From NCBI GenBank assembly GCA_050942925.1, contig JBMNOF010000001.1:62001-126000 (forward strand): a stretch of 64,000 nucleotides of DNA, read 5' to 3'. Numbering within the stretch: the stretch's first letter is position 1; the number at the start of each line of letters is the position of its first letter. The stretch comes from Spyradocola sp050942925 (GTDB lineage: Bacteria > Bacillota > Clostridia > Christensenellales > UBA1750). Made by a program: the position numbers and the translations under genes. The notes beneath the pieces were generated by a model. That model was given only the letters and a program-made list of their open reading frames with translations, did not search any database and was not told the origin of the DNA. Shown here piece after piece: positions 16,478 through 24,883 of the stretch.

Positions 16478-17143
16478 ATGAACAAGAGCGTCTATTCGCT
16501 GGTTCTCATGGATAATGTCGTGAGCGAGGTGGACAAACTGGCCTATGAGATGGGGACCTCGCGTTCCAATCTCATCAACCAGATTCTGGCGGAATACGTC
16601 CGCTACACCACGCCGGAAATGCGGATGCGCGCCGTTTTTGAGGAAATGGAGCGCCTGATGCAGGGCGTGGATAGCTTCCAGATTCAGCCGCAGCCCTCGG
16701 ATGCGATGTTGACCATTCGGTCCGCCTTGCGCTACAAGTACAAGCCGACCATCCGCTACTGCGTCGAACTCTACCGGAGCAGCCACGGACGAACCGTGGG
16801 CGCGTTGAAGGTGGCCTTTCGGACGCAGAGCCAGCCCTTGATCGCGATGCTGACCTCCTTCTTCGAGCTTTGGACGCGGCTGGAGACGCATTACCGCGAG
16901 CAACTCCGGTTGCCCGCCTGCGAGAGCCGCATCGAGGAGGGAAAGTACATTCGCTCCTTTGCGCCGGCCGGGAGCGCAGAATTCACGGAGCAACAGCTGG
17001 CCGACGCCATGAGCGCCTACATTCGCATGTTTGACGGCGCGATTAAGACCTATTTTGCCGCAGGCGGAGAGCAAAGCACCGCACTGCCGCAAATGGAGAC
17101 ATCCTACCGAAACTATTTGCAAGCAACCCCCCTGCTGCTGTGA
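16478..17143 (+). CDS. Ribbon-helix-helix N-terminal protein of unknown family, upstream of clpB
   Basis: I do not recognise the family. Residues 1-45 look like a CopG/MetJ-type ribbon-helix-helix DNA-binding domain: a short beta strand (VYSLVLMDNVV), then two helices with EMGTSRSNLINQILAEYV. The remaining ~175 residues are predicted mostly helical with no recognisable motif and may sense a ligand or oligomerise. The start follows AAAGGAGG by seven bases. clpB begins 45 bases downstream with no terminator between, so the two genes are probably co-transcribed. This suggests a local regulator of clpB. Confidence 0.75.
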   Translation: MNKSVYSLVLMDNVVSEVDKLAYEMGTSRSNLINQILAEYVRYTTPEMRMRAVFEEMERLMQGVDSFQIQPQPSDAMLTIRSALRYKYKPTIRYCVELYRSSHGRTVGALKVAFRTQSQPLIAMLTSFFELWTRLETHYREQLRLPACESRIEEGKYIRSFAPAGSAEFTEQQLADAMSAYIRMFDGAIKTYFAAGGEQSTALPQMETSYRNYLQATPLLL

Positions 17144-17188
17144 CGGCAAAGAAACCGACGCGGCAAGCCGGAAAGGAGAGACGAGTTT

Positions 17189-19783
17189 ATGGATATTAAC
17201 AAGCTGACGCAAAAATCCCGCGAGGCTGTGCAGGACGCACAGGCCTTGACGATTGAATATGGCAACACGCAAATCGAGCAGGCGCACCTGCTCTACGCCC
17301 TGCTCGCGCAGGAGAACGGCCTCATCCCGCAGATGCTGACCAAGATGGAGGTGGACCCGGAGGCCGTTAAGGCCGACGCACAGCAGGCCATCGGCCGTCT
17401 GCCCAAGGTCAGCGGCCCCGGCCGCGAGCCGGACAAGGTCTACATCTCCCAGGATGTGGATCGTGCGCTGAACGCCGCGCAGAAGCACGCGGACCACATG
17501 ACGGACGAGTACATCTCCGTCGAGCACCTGATGTTGGGCCTGATGGAGACGGCGGATTCTGCGCTGCAGAACATCTTCCAGAAGCACAACATCACCAAGG
17601 AGAAGTTCCTGGAGGCGCTCAAGACCGTGCGCGGCAACACACGCGTGACCTCCGATACGCCGGAGGACACCTATGATGCGCTGACCAAGTACGGCCAGGA
17701 TCTGGTCGCCCTGGCCCGCGCGCACAAGCTGGACCCGGTCATCGGCCGCGATGAGGAGATCCGCAACGTCATCCGCATTCTTTCGCGCAAGACGAAGAAC
17801 AATCCCTGCCTGATCGGTGAGCCGGGCGTCGGCAAGACCGCCATCGCGGAAGGGCTGGCCCAGCGCATTGTGCGCGGGGACGTGCCCTCTTCCCTGAAGG
17901 ACCGCCGCCTGTTCTCGCTGGACATGGGCGCGCTGATCGCGGGCGCAAAGTTCCGCGGCGAGTTTGAGGAGCGCCTGAAGGCCGTCCTCAACGAGGTCAA
18001 GAAGTCCAACGGCGAGATCATCCTGTTCATCGATGAGCTGCACACCATTGTCGGTGCGGGCAAGACCGAGGGCAGCATGGACGCGGGCAACCTGCTCAAG
18101 CCCATGCTGGCGCGCGGCGAGCTGCACTGCATCGGCGCGACGACCCTGAACGAGTACGCCAAGTACATCGAAAAGGACCCGGCTCTGGAGCGCCGCTTCC
18201 AGCCGGTCATGGTCAACGAGCCCTCTGTGGAGGACACGATTTCCATCCTGCGCGGTCTGAAGGAGCGCTATGAGGTCTTCCACGGCGTCAAGATCCAGGA
18301 CCAGGCGCTCATCGCCGCGGCCACGCTCTCCAACCGCTACATCACGGACCGGTTCCTGCCGGACAAGGCCATCGACCTGGTCGATGAGGCTTGCGCCATG
18401 ATCCGCAGCGAGATGGACTCCATGCCCGCGGAGATGGATGAGCTGAACCGCAAGATCATGCGCCACGAGATTGAGGAGGCCGCCCTGAAGAAGGAGACGG
18501 ACACCCTCTCCCAGGAGCATCTGGCGGACATCCAGAAGGAACTGGCCGACATGCGCGCCCAGTTCAGCGAGATGAAGGCCAAGTGGGAGAACGAAAAGAG
18601 CGCCATCGGCAAGGTGCAGAAGCTCCGCGAGGAGATTGAGCAGCTCAATGGCGAAATGGAGAAGGCGGAGCGCGAGTACGACCTGAACCGCGCGGCGGAG
18701 ATCAAGTACGGCCGCCTGCCCCAGCTCAAGAAGGAGCTGGAGGAGGAGGAGCGCACCGCGGAAGAGGGCAAGCGCACGCTGCTGCGCGACCGCGTCACCG
18801 AAGAGGAGATCGCGCGCATCGTGGCCCGCTGGACCGGCATCCCGGTCTCCAAGCTCATGGAGAGCGAGCGCGAGAAGCTCCTGCACCTGGAGGAGATCCT
18901 GCACCAGCGCGTCATCGGCCAGGATGAAGCGGTGACCAAGGTCACGGAAGCCATCCTGCGCTCCCGCGCCGGCATTCAGGACCCGAACCGGCCCATCGGC
19001 TCGTTCCTGTTCCTGGGCCCCACGGGCGTCGGCAAGACGGAGCTGGCCAAGGCCTTGGCGCAGTTCCTGTTTGACGACGAGAAGAACCTCATCCGCATCG
19101 ATATGTCCGAGTACATGGAGAAGTACTCCGTCTCGCGCCTGATCGGCGCGCCTCCGGGATACGTCGGCTACGAGGAGGGCGGTCAGCTGACCGAGGCCGT
19201 GCGCAAGAAGCCGTATTCCGTCGTGCTCTTCGATGAGATCGAGAAGGCGCACCCGGACGTGTTCAACATCCTTCTGCAGGTGCTGGACGACGGCCGCATC
19301 ACGGACTCGCAGGGACGCACGGTGGACTTCAAGAACACCATCATCATCCTGACCTCCAACCTCGGCTCCCAGTTCATCCTGGAGGGCATCCAGGACGGCC
19401 GCATCACGGACGAGGCCCGCGAGAAGGTCGAGGCTCTGCTCAAGACGCAGTTCCGCCCGGAGTTCCTCAACCGTATCGACGAGATCGTGTTCTACAAGCC
19501 GCTGATGAAGAGCGAGATCGACCGCATCGTCGACCTGCAGATCGCCGACCTGCGCCGCCGGCTCAAGGAGCAGCAGCTCGACATCGAGCTCACGCCCGCG
19601 GCCCGCAGCTACATCGTGGACTCTGGCTACGATCCGGTCTACGGCGCGCGTCCGCTCAAGCGCTTCATCCAGTCCAAGGTCGAGACGCTCATCGCCCGCA
19701 AGATTCTCTCCGAGGACCTGCACCACGGCAGCGTGCTCACCGTCGATTACGACGGCCGCGACCTCTTCGTCACGGGCAAGTGA
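17189..19783 (+). CDS. clpB: ATP-dependent disaggregase ClpB
   Basis: Hexameric AAA+ chaperone that threads aggregated proteins with DnaK. The 864 residues contain the N-domain repeats (about 1-145), AAA1 with Walker A GEPGVGKT near residue 210 and DELHTIVGAG, a long coiled-coil middle domain (about 405-525), and AAA2 with Walker A GPTGVGKTE near 610 and pore loop GYVGYEEGG. The middle domain length marks ClpB rather than ClpC. GGAAAGGAGAG precedes the ATG. A strong terminator follows within four bases. Confidence 0.97.
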   Translation: MDINKLTQKSREAVQDAQALTIEYGNTQIEQAHLLYALLAQENGLIPQMLTKMEVDPEAVKADAQQAIGRLPKVSGPGREPDKVYISQDVDRALNAAQKHADHMTDEYISVEHLMLGLMETADSALQNIFQKHNITKEKFLEALKTVRGNTRVTSDTPEDTYDALTKYGQDLVALARAHKLDPVIGRDEEIRNVIRILSRKTKNNPCLIGEPGVGKTAIAEGLAQRIVRGDVPSSLKDRRLFSLDMGALIAGAKFRGEFEERLKAVLNEVKKSNGEIILFIDELHTIVGAGKTEGSMDAGNLLKPMLARGELHCIGATTLNEYAKYIEKDPALERRFQPVMVNEPSVEDTISILRGLKERYEVFHGVKIQDQALIAAATLSNRYITDRFLPDKAIDLVDEACAMIRSEMDSMPAEMDELNRKIMRHEIEEAALKKETDTLSQEHLADIQKELADMRAQFSEMKAKWENEKSAIGKVQKLREEIEQLNGEMEKAEREYDLNRAAEIKYGRLPQLKKELEEEERTAEEGKRTLLRDRVTEEEIARIVARWTGIPVSKLMESEREKLLHLEEILHQRVIGQDEAVTKVTEAILRSRAGIQDPNRPIGSFLFLGPTGVGKTELAKALAQFLFDDEKNLIRIDMSEYMEKYSVSRLIGAPPGYVGYEEGGQLTEAVRKKPYSVVLFDEIEKAHPDVFNILLQVLDDGRITDSQGRTVDFKNTIIILTSNLGSQFILEGIQDGRITDEAREKVEALLKTQFRPEFLNRIDEIVFYKPLMKSEIDRIVDLQIADLRRRLKEQQLDIELTPAARSYIVDSGYDPVYGARPLKRFIQSKVETLIARKILSEDLHHGSVLTVDYDGRDLFVTGK

Positions 19784-19786
19784 TCC

Positions 19787-19840
19787 GCAGAAAAACGAAA
19801 GGGTTTCCCCTGTATTGGGGAAACCCTTTCGTTTTTCTGC
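19787..19840. terminator. Bidirectional terminator after clpB
   Basis: Perfect 24-base arms (19787-19810 / 19817-19840) with a 6-base loop. A and T tracts within the arms allow termination from both strands between convergent genes. Confidence 0.92.
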
Positions 19841-19842
19841 GC

Positions 19843-20631
19843 TCATGCGCGTTTTACGCGCACCGCGCCCAGGCCTAAGAAGAACACGCCCGAGAACAGG
19901 GCGAGCGTGTTCTCGTCGTACAGAATCCACGAGAAGAGCGCCGGCGCGTCCCAGAAATCAATGGAGAGCCGGTTCAGCACGACCGCCGCCAGATCCACCG
20001 CCAGGCAGAAACCGCCGACCGCCAGCAGCGCCGCGCCAGCCGGGCGGCTGCGCCGGGCGAGGAAGAAGAACGGCACGCCCGCCGCCAGGCGCAGAACCGG
20101 CGGCGCATAGATCCCGATGTAGCGCGCCGCCGCGGAGCGGTTCATCGTGGCGCTGCGCACGGCGTTGGCCGCGTCGCCCGGCCACTCCGAGGCTGCAACG
20201 AGGAACGCCAGCAGCGCCAGGGCCAGCGCCGCTTTCCAACGGAAGCACCAGCCACGCCGCTGCCAAATCCCCAGCGCCGCATCCACGCAGCCGATGCCGA
20301 CAAGCGCCAGCAGGAGCGTGGAGAGCCGCACGCTGGTTTCCGGGTAGGGCCTGAACCAGGCGGGCGATTCGCTGTGCATCCAGAGGGGGATGCACAGCAG
20401 CAGGGTGGGCAGCCACTCCAGCGGGGCGATGTCGCGGCGCAGCGCGCCCGTCAGGTGCAGGGCGAGCCCCAGCAGCAGCCCAAAGAGCAGGGGCGAGAAG
20501 CTGTCCACGCGGACGAGGTGTCCATCCACAATGCCCGAGCGCGGCCCGGCCAGGCGCACGCCGTAGACCAGGAGCACCCCGAGCGCCGTCGTGCCCACAG
20601 CCAGCGCAAACCATCTTGCCTTCTTTCCCAT
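19843..20631 (-). CDS. Polytopic membrane protein of unknown function
   Basis: 262 residues with about seven hydrophobic segments and short loops. I recognise no family. It has a Lys/Arg-rich start (MGKKARWF) and a basic end (VRVKRA). GGAGGGGAGGAG lies just upstream of the ATG. It is convergent with clpB and downstream of a small secreted protein gene with a 93-base gap, so the two might share a transcript. Confidence 0.7.
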   Translation of the reverse strand: MGKKARWFALAVGTTALGVLLVYGVRLAGPRSGIVDGHLVRVDSFSPLLFGLLLGLALHLTGALRRDIAPLEWLPTLLLCIPLWMHSESPAWFRPYPETSVRLSTLLLALVGIGCVDAALGIWQRRGWCFRWKAALALALLAFLVAASEWPGDAANAVRSATMNRSAAARYIGIYAPPVLRLAAGVPFFFLARRSRPAGAALLAVGGFCLAVDLAAVVLNRLSIDFWDAPALFSWILYDENTLALFSGVFFLGLGAVRVKRA

Positions 20632-20724
20632 TCGAACTCCTCCCCTCCAGTTTCTTGCGCGGTTATCTTACGTACCCCGGATAGGCGCTCGCCACCATGC
20701 GCATGGGGGGCATTCCTGGTACTC

Positions 20725-21432
20725 CTACCTGTCCGAATGCGCAGGCCCTTTTTCACCCATAAATCCGTCGTGCGAAATATCGGCCCACAATTCTGCGGGC
20801 ATCGGGTCCGGCGTCTTCCGGAATGCAAAGGAATAGAACGCATTGGGATCGAGATTGTAGAAGCGAATCCTGCCTGTAGAAAGCCTCCCGTTTTCGTCCG
20901 CATACCCCTCCGTTTGGTGCGAAACCAACTCCGGATCTTCCCAAATGGAGCCGCCGTACTCGCAAAGAAGAATGGTCACGCTTCGATTTGTGCTTGCACC
21001 CTCTTCCAGATCGAGCCACCCAAAGGAAGCGCTCACATAGATTTCCCCATCCGCGTTCGGACAGAAATAGGAGTCCGTATGGACCTCTTGCGTCATGCTG
21101 CCCGCATGCGCCGTGTAAGCATCTGCCCCAAGGTTCCAGAACGCATTGGGCGGATGGGAACCCTTTGTAACGAGTTCTGTACGGCTGTCCTCCGGCGTTT
21201 CCGCAAAGGGCATTTGCGATTCCCCTACCCATTCCGCGGCGGGTTCTCCCTGCGCGCTTCGCGGCGCCTTGACCGGTTCCGCAAGGAGGTCATCTGCGTC
21301 CTGCACATCGAAGTCCAGCTGCGATTCCCCCACCCATTCCGCGGCGGGCATGGCAGTTTGCGCATATCCCGGAACGACGGCCATCGCAAGCAAAAGGGTC
21401 AGAAGAAGTAGTCTGGTGACGATGCGTTTCAT
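20725..21432 (-). CDS. Secreted protein with duplicated AEWVGESQ motif, function unknown
   Basis: 235 residues. Residues 1-24 form a signal peptide (KRIVTRLLLLTLLLAMAVV, then a GYAQT cleavage region). The mature N-terminus contains PAAEWVGESQ twice, about 40 residues apart, in an acidic linker. A beta-rich C-terminal domain of about 140 residues follows (YFCPNADGEIYVSASFGWL, RIRFYNLDPNAFYSF). I know no matching family. ATG 21432 follows AAAGGAGAG; an in-frame upstream ATG is too close to that site. A sigma-A promoter lies 90 bases upstream. Confidence 0.75.
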   Translation of the reverse strand: MKRIVTRLLLLTLLLAMAVVPGYAQTAMPAAEWVGESQLDFDVQDADDLLAEPVKAPRSAQGEPAAEWVGESQMPFAETPEDSRTELVTKGSHPPNAFWNLGADAYTAHAGSMTQEVHTDSYFCPNADGEIYVSASFGWLDLEEGASTNRSVTILLCEYGGSIWEDPELVSHQTEGYADENGRLSTGRIRFYNLDPNAFYSFAFRKTPDPMPAELWADISHDGFMGEKGPAHSDR

Positions 21433-21521
21433 CGGTGTCTCTCCTTTTCCCATATTTCCGATGGACGATTTCGCGCGCAGCTTTGTCTTTTTGATTCTTT
21501 TGTTTTTCTCTTTCTATTAAC

Positions 21522-21550
21522 AAAATATCATATTTTATAGTTTCTGTCAA
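21522..21550 (-). promoter_or_regulatory. Promoter of the secreted-protein gene
   Basis: Minus strand: -35 TTGACA (21545-21550), -10 TATTTT (21522-21527), spacer 17, inside an AT-rich stretch. Confidence 0.7.
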
Positions 21551-21610
21551 GTGTATTTGAATCGTTTTTTTGCCGATTCACTCTATAATCTCAAGTTTCG
21601 TTGTGTTAGC

Positions 21611-21659
21611 AAAAAAGCGCCGACCGAGATCAGCAAAACGCTGGTTTCGGTCGGCGCTT
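21611..21659 (-). terminator. Terminator of the rhaA-to-CofE-like gene run
   Basis: 20-base imperfect stem (21615-21634 / 21640-21659) with a 5-base loop. On the minus strand it is followed by six T residues. It ends the long gene run that starts near 32.1 kb. Confidence 0.9.
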
Positions 21660-21669
21660 GAAAAGGATC

Positions 21670-22860
21670 TCACTCCGCGTAGTTGTCGAAATACCCTTGC
21701 ACCAGGACGATGGGCGTGCCCTTGTCTCCGCTGCCGGAGGTGAGGTCGCACAGCGAGCCGATCAGGTCCGTCAGGCGGCGCGGCGTGGTCCCCTGGGAGA
21801 CCATCTTGCCCACGAGGTTGCCGTCCTTCTTGCGGATGTAGTCGGCAATCGCGCTCTTGAGGGCCTCGCCGGAGAGGCTGGCAAAGTCGTTGTCCGCCAG
21901 GTACTTGAGCTTAACCTCGTTGGGCTGGCCCTCGAGCCCGGCGGTGTAGGCCGGGGAGACCACCGGGTCCGCCAGCTCCCAGATCTTGCCCACGGGGTCG
22001 CGGAAGGCGCCGTCGCCGTAGACCATGACCTCCACATGCTTGCCCGTGCGCGCGAGGAGCTCGGCCTGGATGCGCTCGACGATGGGCTGGCAGTCGCGGG
22101 GGAAGAGCTTGACCTTGTCCTCGGTTGCCTTGTTGGAGCCCAGCAGGCCGTACGTTTCGTTGCAGCCGCTGCCGTCCACGGGCGCGGTCAAGAGGTCGTC
22201 CAGGCCGAGGACCTTCTCGGCGCCGGCGGCCGCGAGCAGGCGCTTGGTGCGCGCGCGGCTGTGGATGTCGCAGCAGAGCACGGTCTTAGCGTAGGGCAGG
22301 ATGGCGCGGCAGTCGTTGGCCAGGATCACCTCGGCCTCGCAGCCGCAGCTCTCGATCAGCTCCTTGTAGTAGGCGATGTAGTCCACGCCCGTGAAGAGGT
22401 GTTTGGTGTAGCCGAAGAGCGCGCGCCACTTCTCCTCCGTCAGCACGTCGCGGTAGGGGTCCACGCCCTTTTCGTCCAGCGCGTCCAGGTCCACCAGGGC
22501 GTTGCCGACCTCGTCGGCGGGATAGCTGAGCTGGAGCACGATCTTCTTTGCGCCCATGGCGATGCCCTTGAGGCAGATGGCGAAGCGGTTGCGGCTCAGG
22601 ATGGGAAAGAGCACGCCGAGCGTCTCGCCGCCGACCTTCTGCCGCACATCCGCGGCGATCTGGCTGGTGGTGGCGTAATTGCCCTGGGCGCGAGCCACGA
22701 CCGCCTCGGTCACGGCAACGACGTCCCGGTCTCGCAGGGAAAAGCCCTCGCTCTCGGCCGCGGCGAGCACGCTCTCCACGACGAGCGCGGCGATGTCATC
22801 CCCCTGGCGGATGATGGGGGCGCGAATGCCTCGGGATACGGTTCCGACCAATCGTTCCAT
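21670..22860 (-). CDS. Coenzyme F420-0:L-glutamate ligase-like protein (CofE-like)
   Basis: 396 residues matching a clostridial family usually named F420-0:L-glutamate ligase. It opens with VGTVSRGIRAPIIRQGDD and contains VVAVTEAVVARAQGNY (CofE-type nucleotide/metal region), ILSRNRFA and YGDGAFRDPVGKIWELADPVVSP. True CofE (about 250 residues) adds glutamates to the F420 precursor. No F420 genes are visible here, so a different gamma-glutamyl or amide ligase activity is possible (inference). GGAGGAAACG precedes the ATG. It lies 29 bases after the 4Fe-4S protein gene and before a strong terminator. Confidence 0.75.
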   Translation of the reverse strand: MERLVGTVSRGIRAPIIRQGDDIAALVVESVLAAAESEGFSLRDRDVVAVTEAVVARAQGNYATTSQIAADVRQKVGGETLGVLFPILSRNRFAICLKGIAMGAKKIVLQLSYPADEVGNALVDLDALDEKGVDPYRDVLTEEKWRALFGYTKHLFTGVDYIAYYKELIESCGCEAEVILANDCRAILPYAKTVLCCDIHSRARTKRLLAAAGAEKVLGLDDLLTAPVDGSGCNETYGLLGSNKATEDKVKLFPRDCQPIVERIQAELLARTGKHVEVMVYGDGAFRDPVGKIWELADPVVSPAYTAGLEGQPNEVKLKYLADNDFASLSGEALKSAIADYIRKKDGNLVGKMVSQGTTPRRLTDLIGSLCDLTSGSGDKGTPIVLVQGYFDNYAE

Positions 22861-22889
22861 GGTTCGTTTCCTCCGTTTTCATGCAAAGT

Positions 22890-23783
22890 TTATTCGGCCG
22901 TCTCTTGGGCGGGGGCCTTTCTCCTCCGCAGGAGCGTGTGCAGCGCGCCCGTAGGGCAGGCGTGCAGGCAGGCCCCGCACCGGATGCACTCCAAATGGTT
23001 GGGGGTCTTGTAGGGAGCGATGTCCAGCTTGCAGGCGCGCTGGCACTTGCCGCAGTGCACGCATTTGTGCTCCTCCACGGCGAAACGATGCAGCGCGATG
23101 GGGTTGAAGAGTCCATAGATGGCGCCCAAGGGGCAGAGGTAGCGGCAGAAGGGCCGATAGACAAAGACCGAGAGCACCAGCAATGCGGCCAACAGCGCGA
23201 CTTTCCAGGCAAAGAGGCCGCCCACCGCCGCCCGGAGCGGCGGATTGGTCAACAGCAGGGGGATTCCCCCGAGCAGCGTCCCAGAGGGGCAGATGTACTC
23301 GCAGAACCAGGGCATGCCCTGCCCGGTCACGTCCACAACGATCGAGGGCAGGAGCAGCACAAATCCCGCCAGGATGGCGTACTTGAGGAACCGCAGGACG
23401 CGGTCCCCGGGGAGCTTTTTTCGCTTCCAGCCCTTGGGCAGGGGGATCTTGTGCAGCAGGTCCTGCACAAGGCCGAACGGACAGAGCCAGCCGCAGACAA
23501 ACCGCCCCAGCGCCGCGCCGAACAGGAACAGGAAGCCCACCACATAAAAGGCGAACCGATAGCTGCGGCTGCCGAGCACGGCTTGCAGCGACCCAATCGG
23601 GCACGAGCCCAGCGCGCCGGGGCAGGAGTAGCAGTTGAGCCCCGGCACGCAGACGTACTTGCTCGCGCCGCGATAGATCTTTCCCTGCAAAAAGCCAGCG
23701 GCATAGCCGTTCGTCAGCGCGGCAAAGGCCACCTGCACGGCGGTGCGCAGGTGGCGGTGGAGCCATTTCCAGGCTCTACCCAA
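22890..23783 (-). CDS. Membrane 4Fe-4S protein, NapH/YccM-like
   Basis: Electron-transfer membrane protein of 297 residues. About five helices carry two CXXXCP elements (CGWLCPFG near 115, CRYLCPLG near 217) typical of the NapH/CcoG/YccM group. The C-terminus has two classical 4Fe-4S motifs, CVHCGKCQRAC and CIRCGACLHACP. The start appears to be TTG 23783, inside the end of the CXXC mini-protein gene (8-base overlap). In clostridia this family sits beside CXXC mini-proteins and TlpA-like thioredoxins, as here, suggesting electron delivery to extracytoplasmic thiol chemistry. Confidence 0.88.
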   Translation of the reverse strand: MGRAWKWLHRHLRTAVQVAFAALTNGYAAGFLQGKIYRGASKYVCVPGLNCYSCPGALGSCPIGSLQAVLGSRSYRFAFYVVGFLFLFGAALGRFVCGWLCPFGLVQDLLHKIPLPKGWKRKKLPGDRVLRFLKYAILAGFVLLLPSIVVDVTGQGMPWFCEYICPSGTLLGGIPLLLTNPPLRAAVGGLFAWKVALLAALLVLSVFVYRPFCRYLCPLGAIYGLFNPIALHRFAVEEHKCVHCGKCQRACKLDIAPYKTPNHLECIRCGACLHACPTGALHTLLRRRKAPAQETAE

Positions 23784-23922
23784 GGCCGATGCACTCCATG
23801 CAGATGGTCACGGCCTTGCGCAGCACGGCGTCCGCCTCGCCGCGCCAAATGCCCAGGGCCACAAACGCCGCCCCGGCGAGCAAGAACGCTCCCGCCCACA
23901 GGTTGCGCCGCAGCGCGCTCAT
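23776..23922 (-). CDS. CD1871A-type CXXC motif mini-membrane protein
   Basis: 48 residues: one hydrophobic helix (about 9-25) followed by VLRKAVTICMECIGLG, which ends the protein with a CXXC. This matches the small CD1871A family of clostridia, which co-occurs with NapH-like 4Fe-4S proteins and thioredoxin-like lipoproteins. It starts at ATG 23922, overlapping the stop of the rhodanese-TlpA gene as ATGA. It overlaps the next gene by eight bases, so the three genes are tightly coupled. Confidence 0.85.
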   Translation of the reverse strand: MSALRRNLWAGAFLLAGAAFVALGIWRGEADAVLRKAVTICMECIGLG

Positions 23923-24866
23923 GCGCCGGCCTCCCCGAGGATCTCGTCCACGATGGCGGCCCACTCCGCCTCCGACTTGGAGCCCAGGTACGTGGAGCCC
24001 ACCTGCGCGCCCGTCTCATCCACAAAGAACGTCGTGGGCACGGCAAAAATCTGCTGGAGCAGGAAGAACAGGTCCTCCGAGGGCACGATGTGCACGTAGT
24101 TAGCGCCCGTCTCCTCGACGATGGACCGCGCCTCGGCCACCTGGGCCTCGCTCACGCTCCCGTCCAGGCCCAGCACGTCGCTGACCAGGCCCACGACCTG
24201 CACGCCCTGGTCCGCGTAGGCTTCGTTCAGCGCGGCAAGGTCCGGCATTTCCTGGATGCAGGGGCCGCAGGTCGTGCCCCAGACGTTGATCATGGTGAGC
24301 GTATGGCCGGCAAAGAGCGTGGCGTCCACGGCATTGCCGTCCAGGTCCGTCGCCGTGAACGCACTGAGGATGCCCGTGGGTTCCTCTGTGCCGCCCTCCG
24401 ACGGGGACTCCGCGGGAGACGCAGCCGGGGACTCTGCCGGCGATGCAGCCGGCTCCTCCGCGGGCGCGCCCGTTTCCGTCTCATAGGGCCAGTCCACAAT
24501 GCCGCCCATGTCCAGGACGTTGGAATAGCCCATGTTTAGGAGCTTTCGGCCGGCGTCCTTGGTGCGGTTTCCCGTGCGGCAGTAGAGCAGGATGGTGGCG
24601 TCCTTGTCGGGCAAAAGGGCAGGCGGTTCGTCGCCGATCTCCTCATTGGGCACGTTGATCGCGCCGGGGATGCGCTCCTCGGCAAACTCCTCGGGCGTGC
24701 GCACGTCCACCAGCACCGCCTCGCCGGCGTCCAGCAGCTGCTTTCCCTCTTCCGGGGAGATGGTGGGGGGATTCGTTCCCGACGCCGGTGCGCAGGCTGC
24801 GAGCGGCAGCGCGAGCAGCAGGAGCGCGAGCAGCGCGGCGAATCGTCTCGTCCATTGTCTTTTCAT
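23919..24866 (-). CDS. Lipoprotein fusing a rhodanese and a TlpA-like thioredoxin domain
   Basis: 315 residues exported as a lipoprotein: signal helix, then lipobox LAAC with Cys near 22. Residues about 30-120 form a rhodanese domain (LVDVRTPEEFAEERIPGAIN, active Cys in YCRTGNRT). A low-complexity linker of ASPAESPA repeats follows (about 130-160). Residues about 165-315 are a TlpA/ResA-like thioredoxin fold with active site TTCGPCIQEM and VPTTFFVDETG. Probable role: reductant-driven disulfide or sulfane chemistry outside the membrane, fed by the 4Fe-4S protein. I chose the second ATG (24866), eight bases after GGAAGGAG. Confidence 0.88.
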   Translation of the reverse strand: MKRQWTRRFAALLALLLLALPLAACAPASGTNPPTISPEEGKQLLDAGEAVLVDVRTPEEFAEERIPGAINVPNEEIGDEPPALLPDKDATILLYCRTGNRTKDAGRKLLNMGYSNVLDMGGIVDWPYETETGAPAEEPAASPAESPAASPAESPSEGGTEEPTGILSAFTATDLDGNAVDATLFAGHTLTMINVWGTTCGPCIQEMPDLAALNEAYADQGVQVVGLVSDVLGLDGSVSEAQVAEARSIVEETGANYVHIVPSEDLFFLLQQIFAVPTTFFVDETGAQVGSTYLGSKSEAEWAAIVDEILGEAGA

Positions 24867-24883
24867 GGGCATACTCCTTCCTG

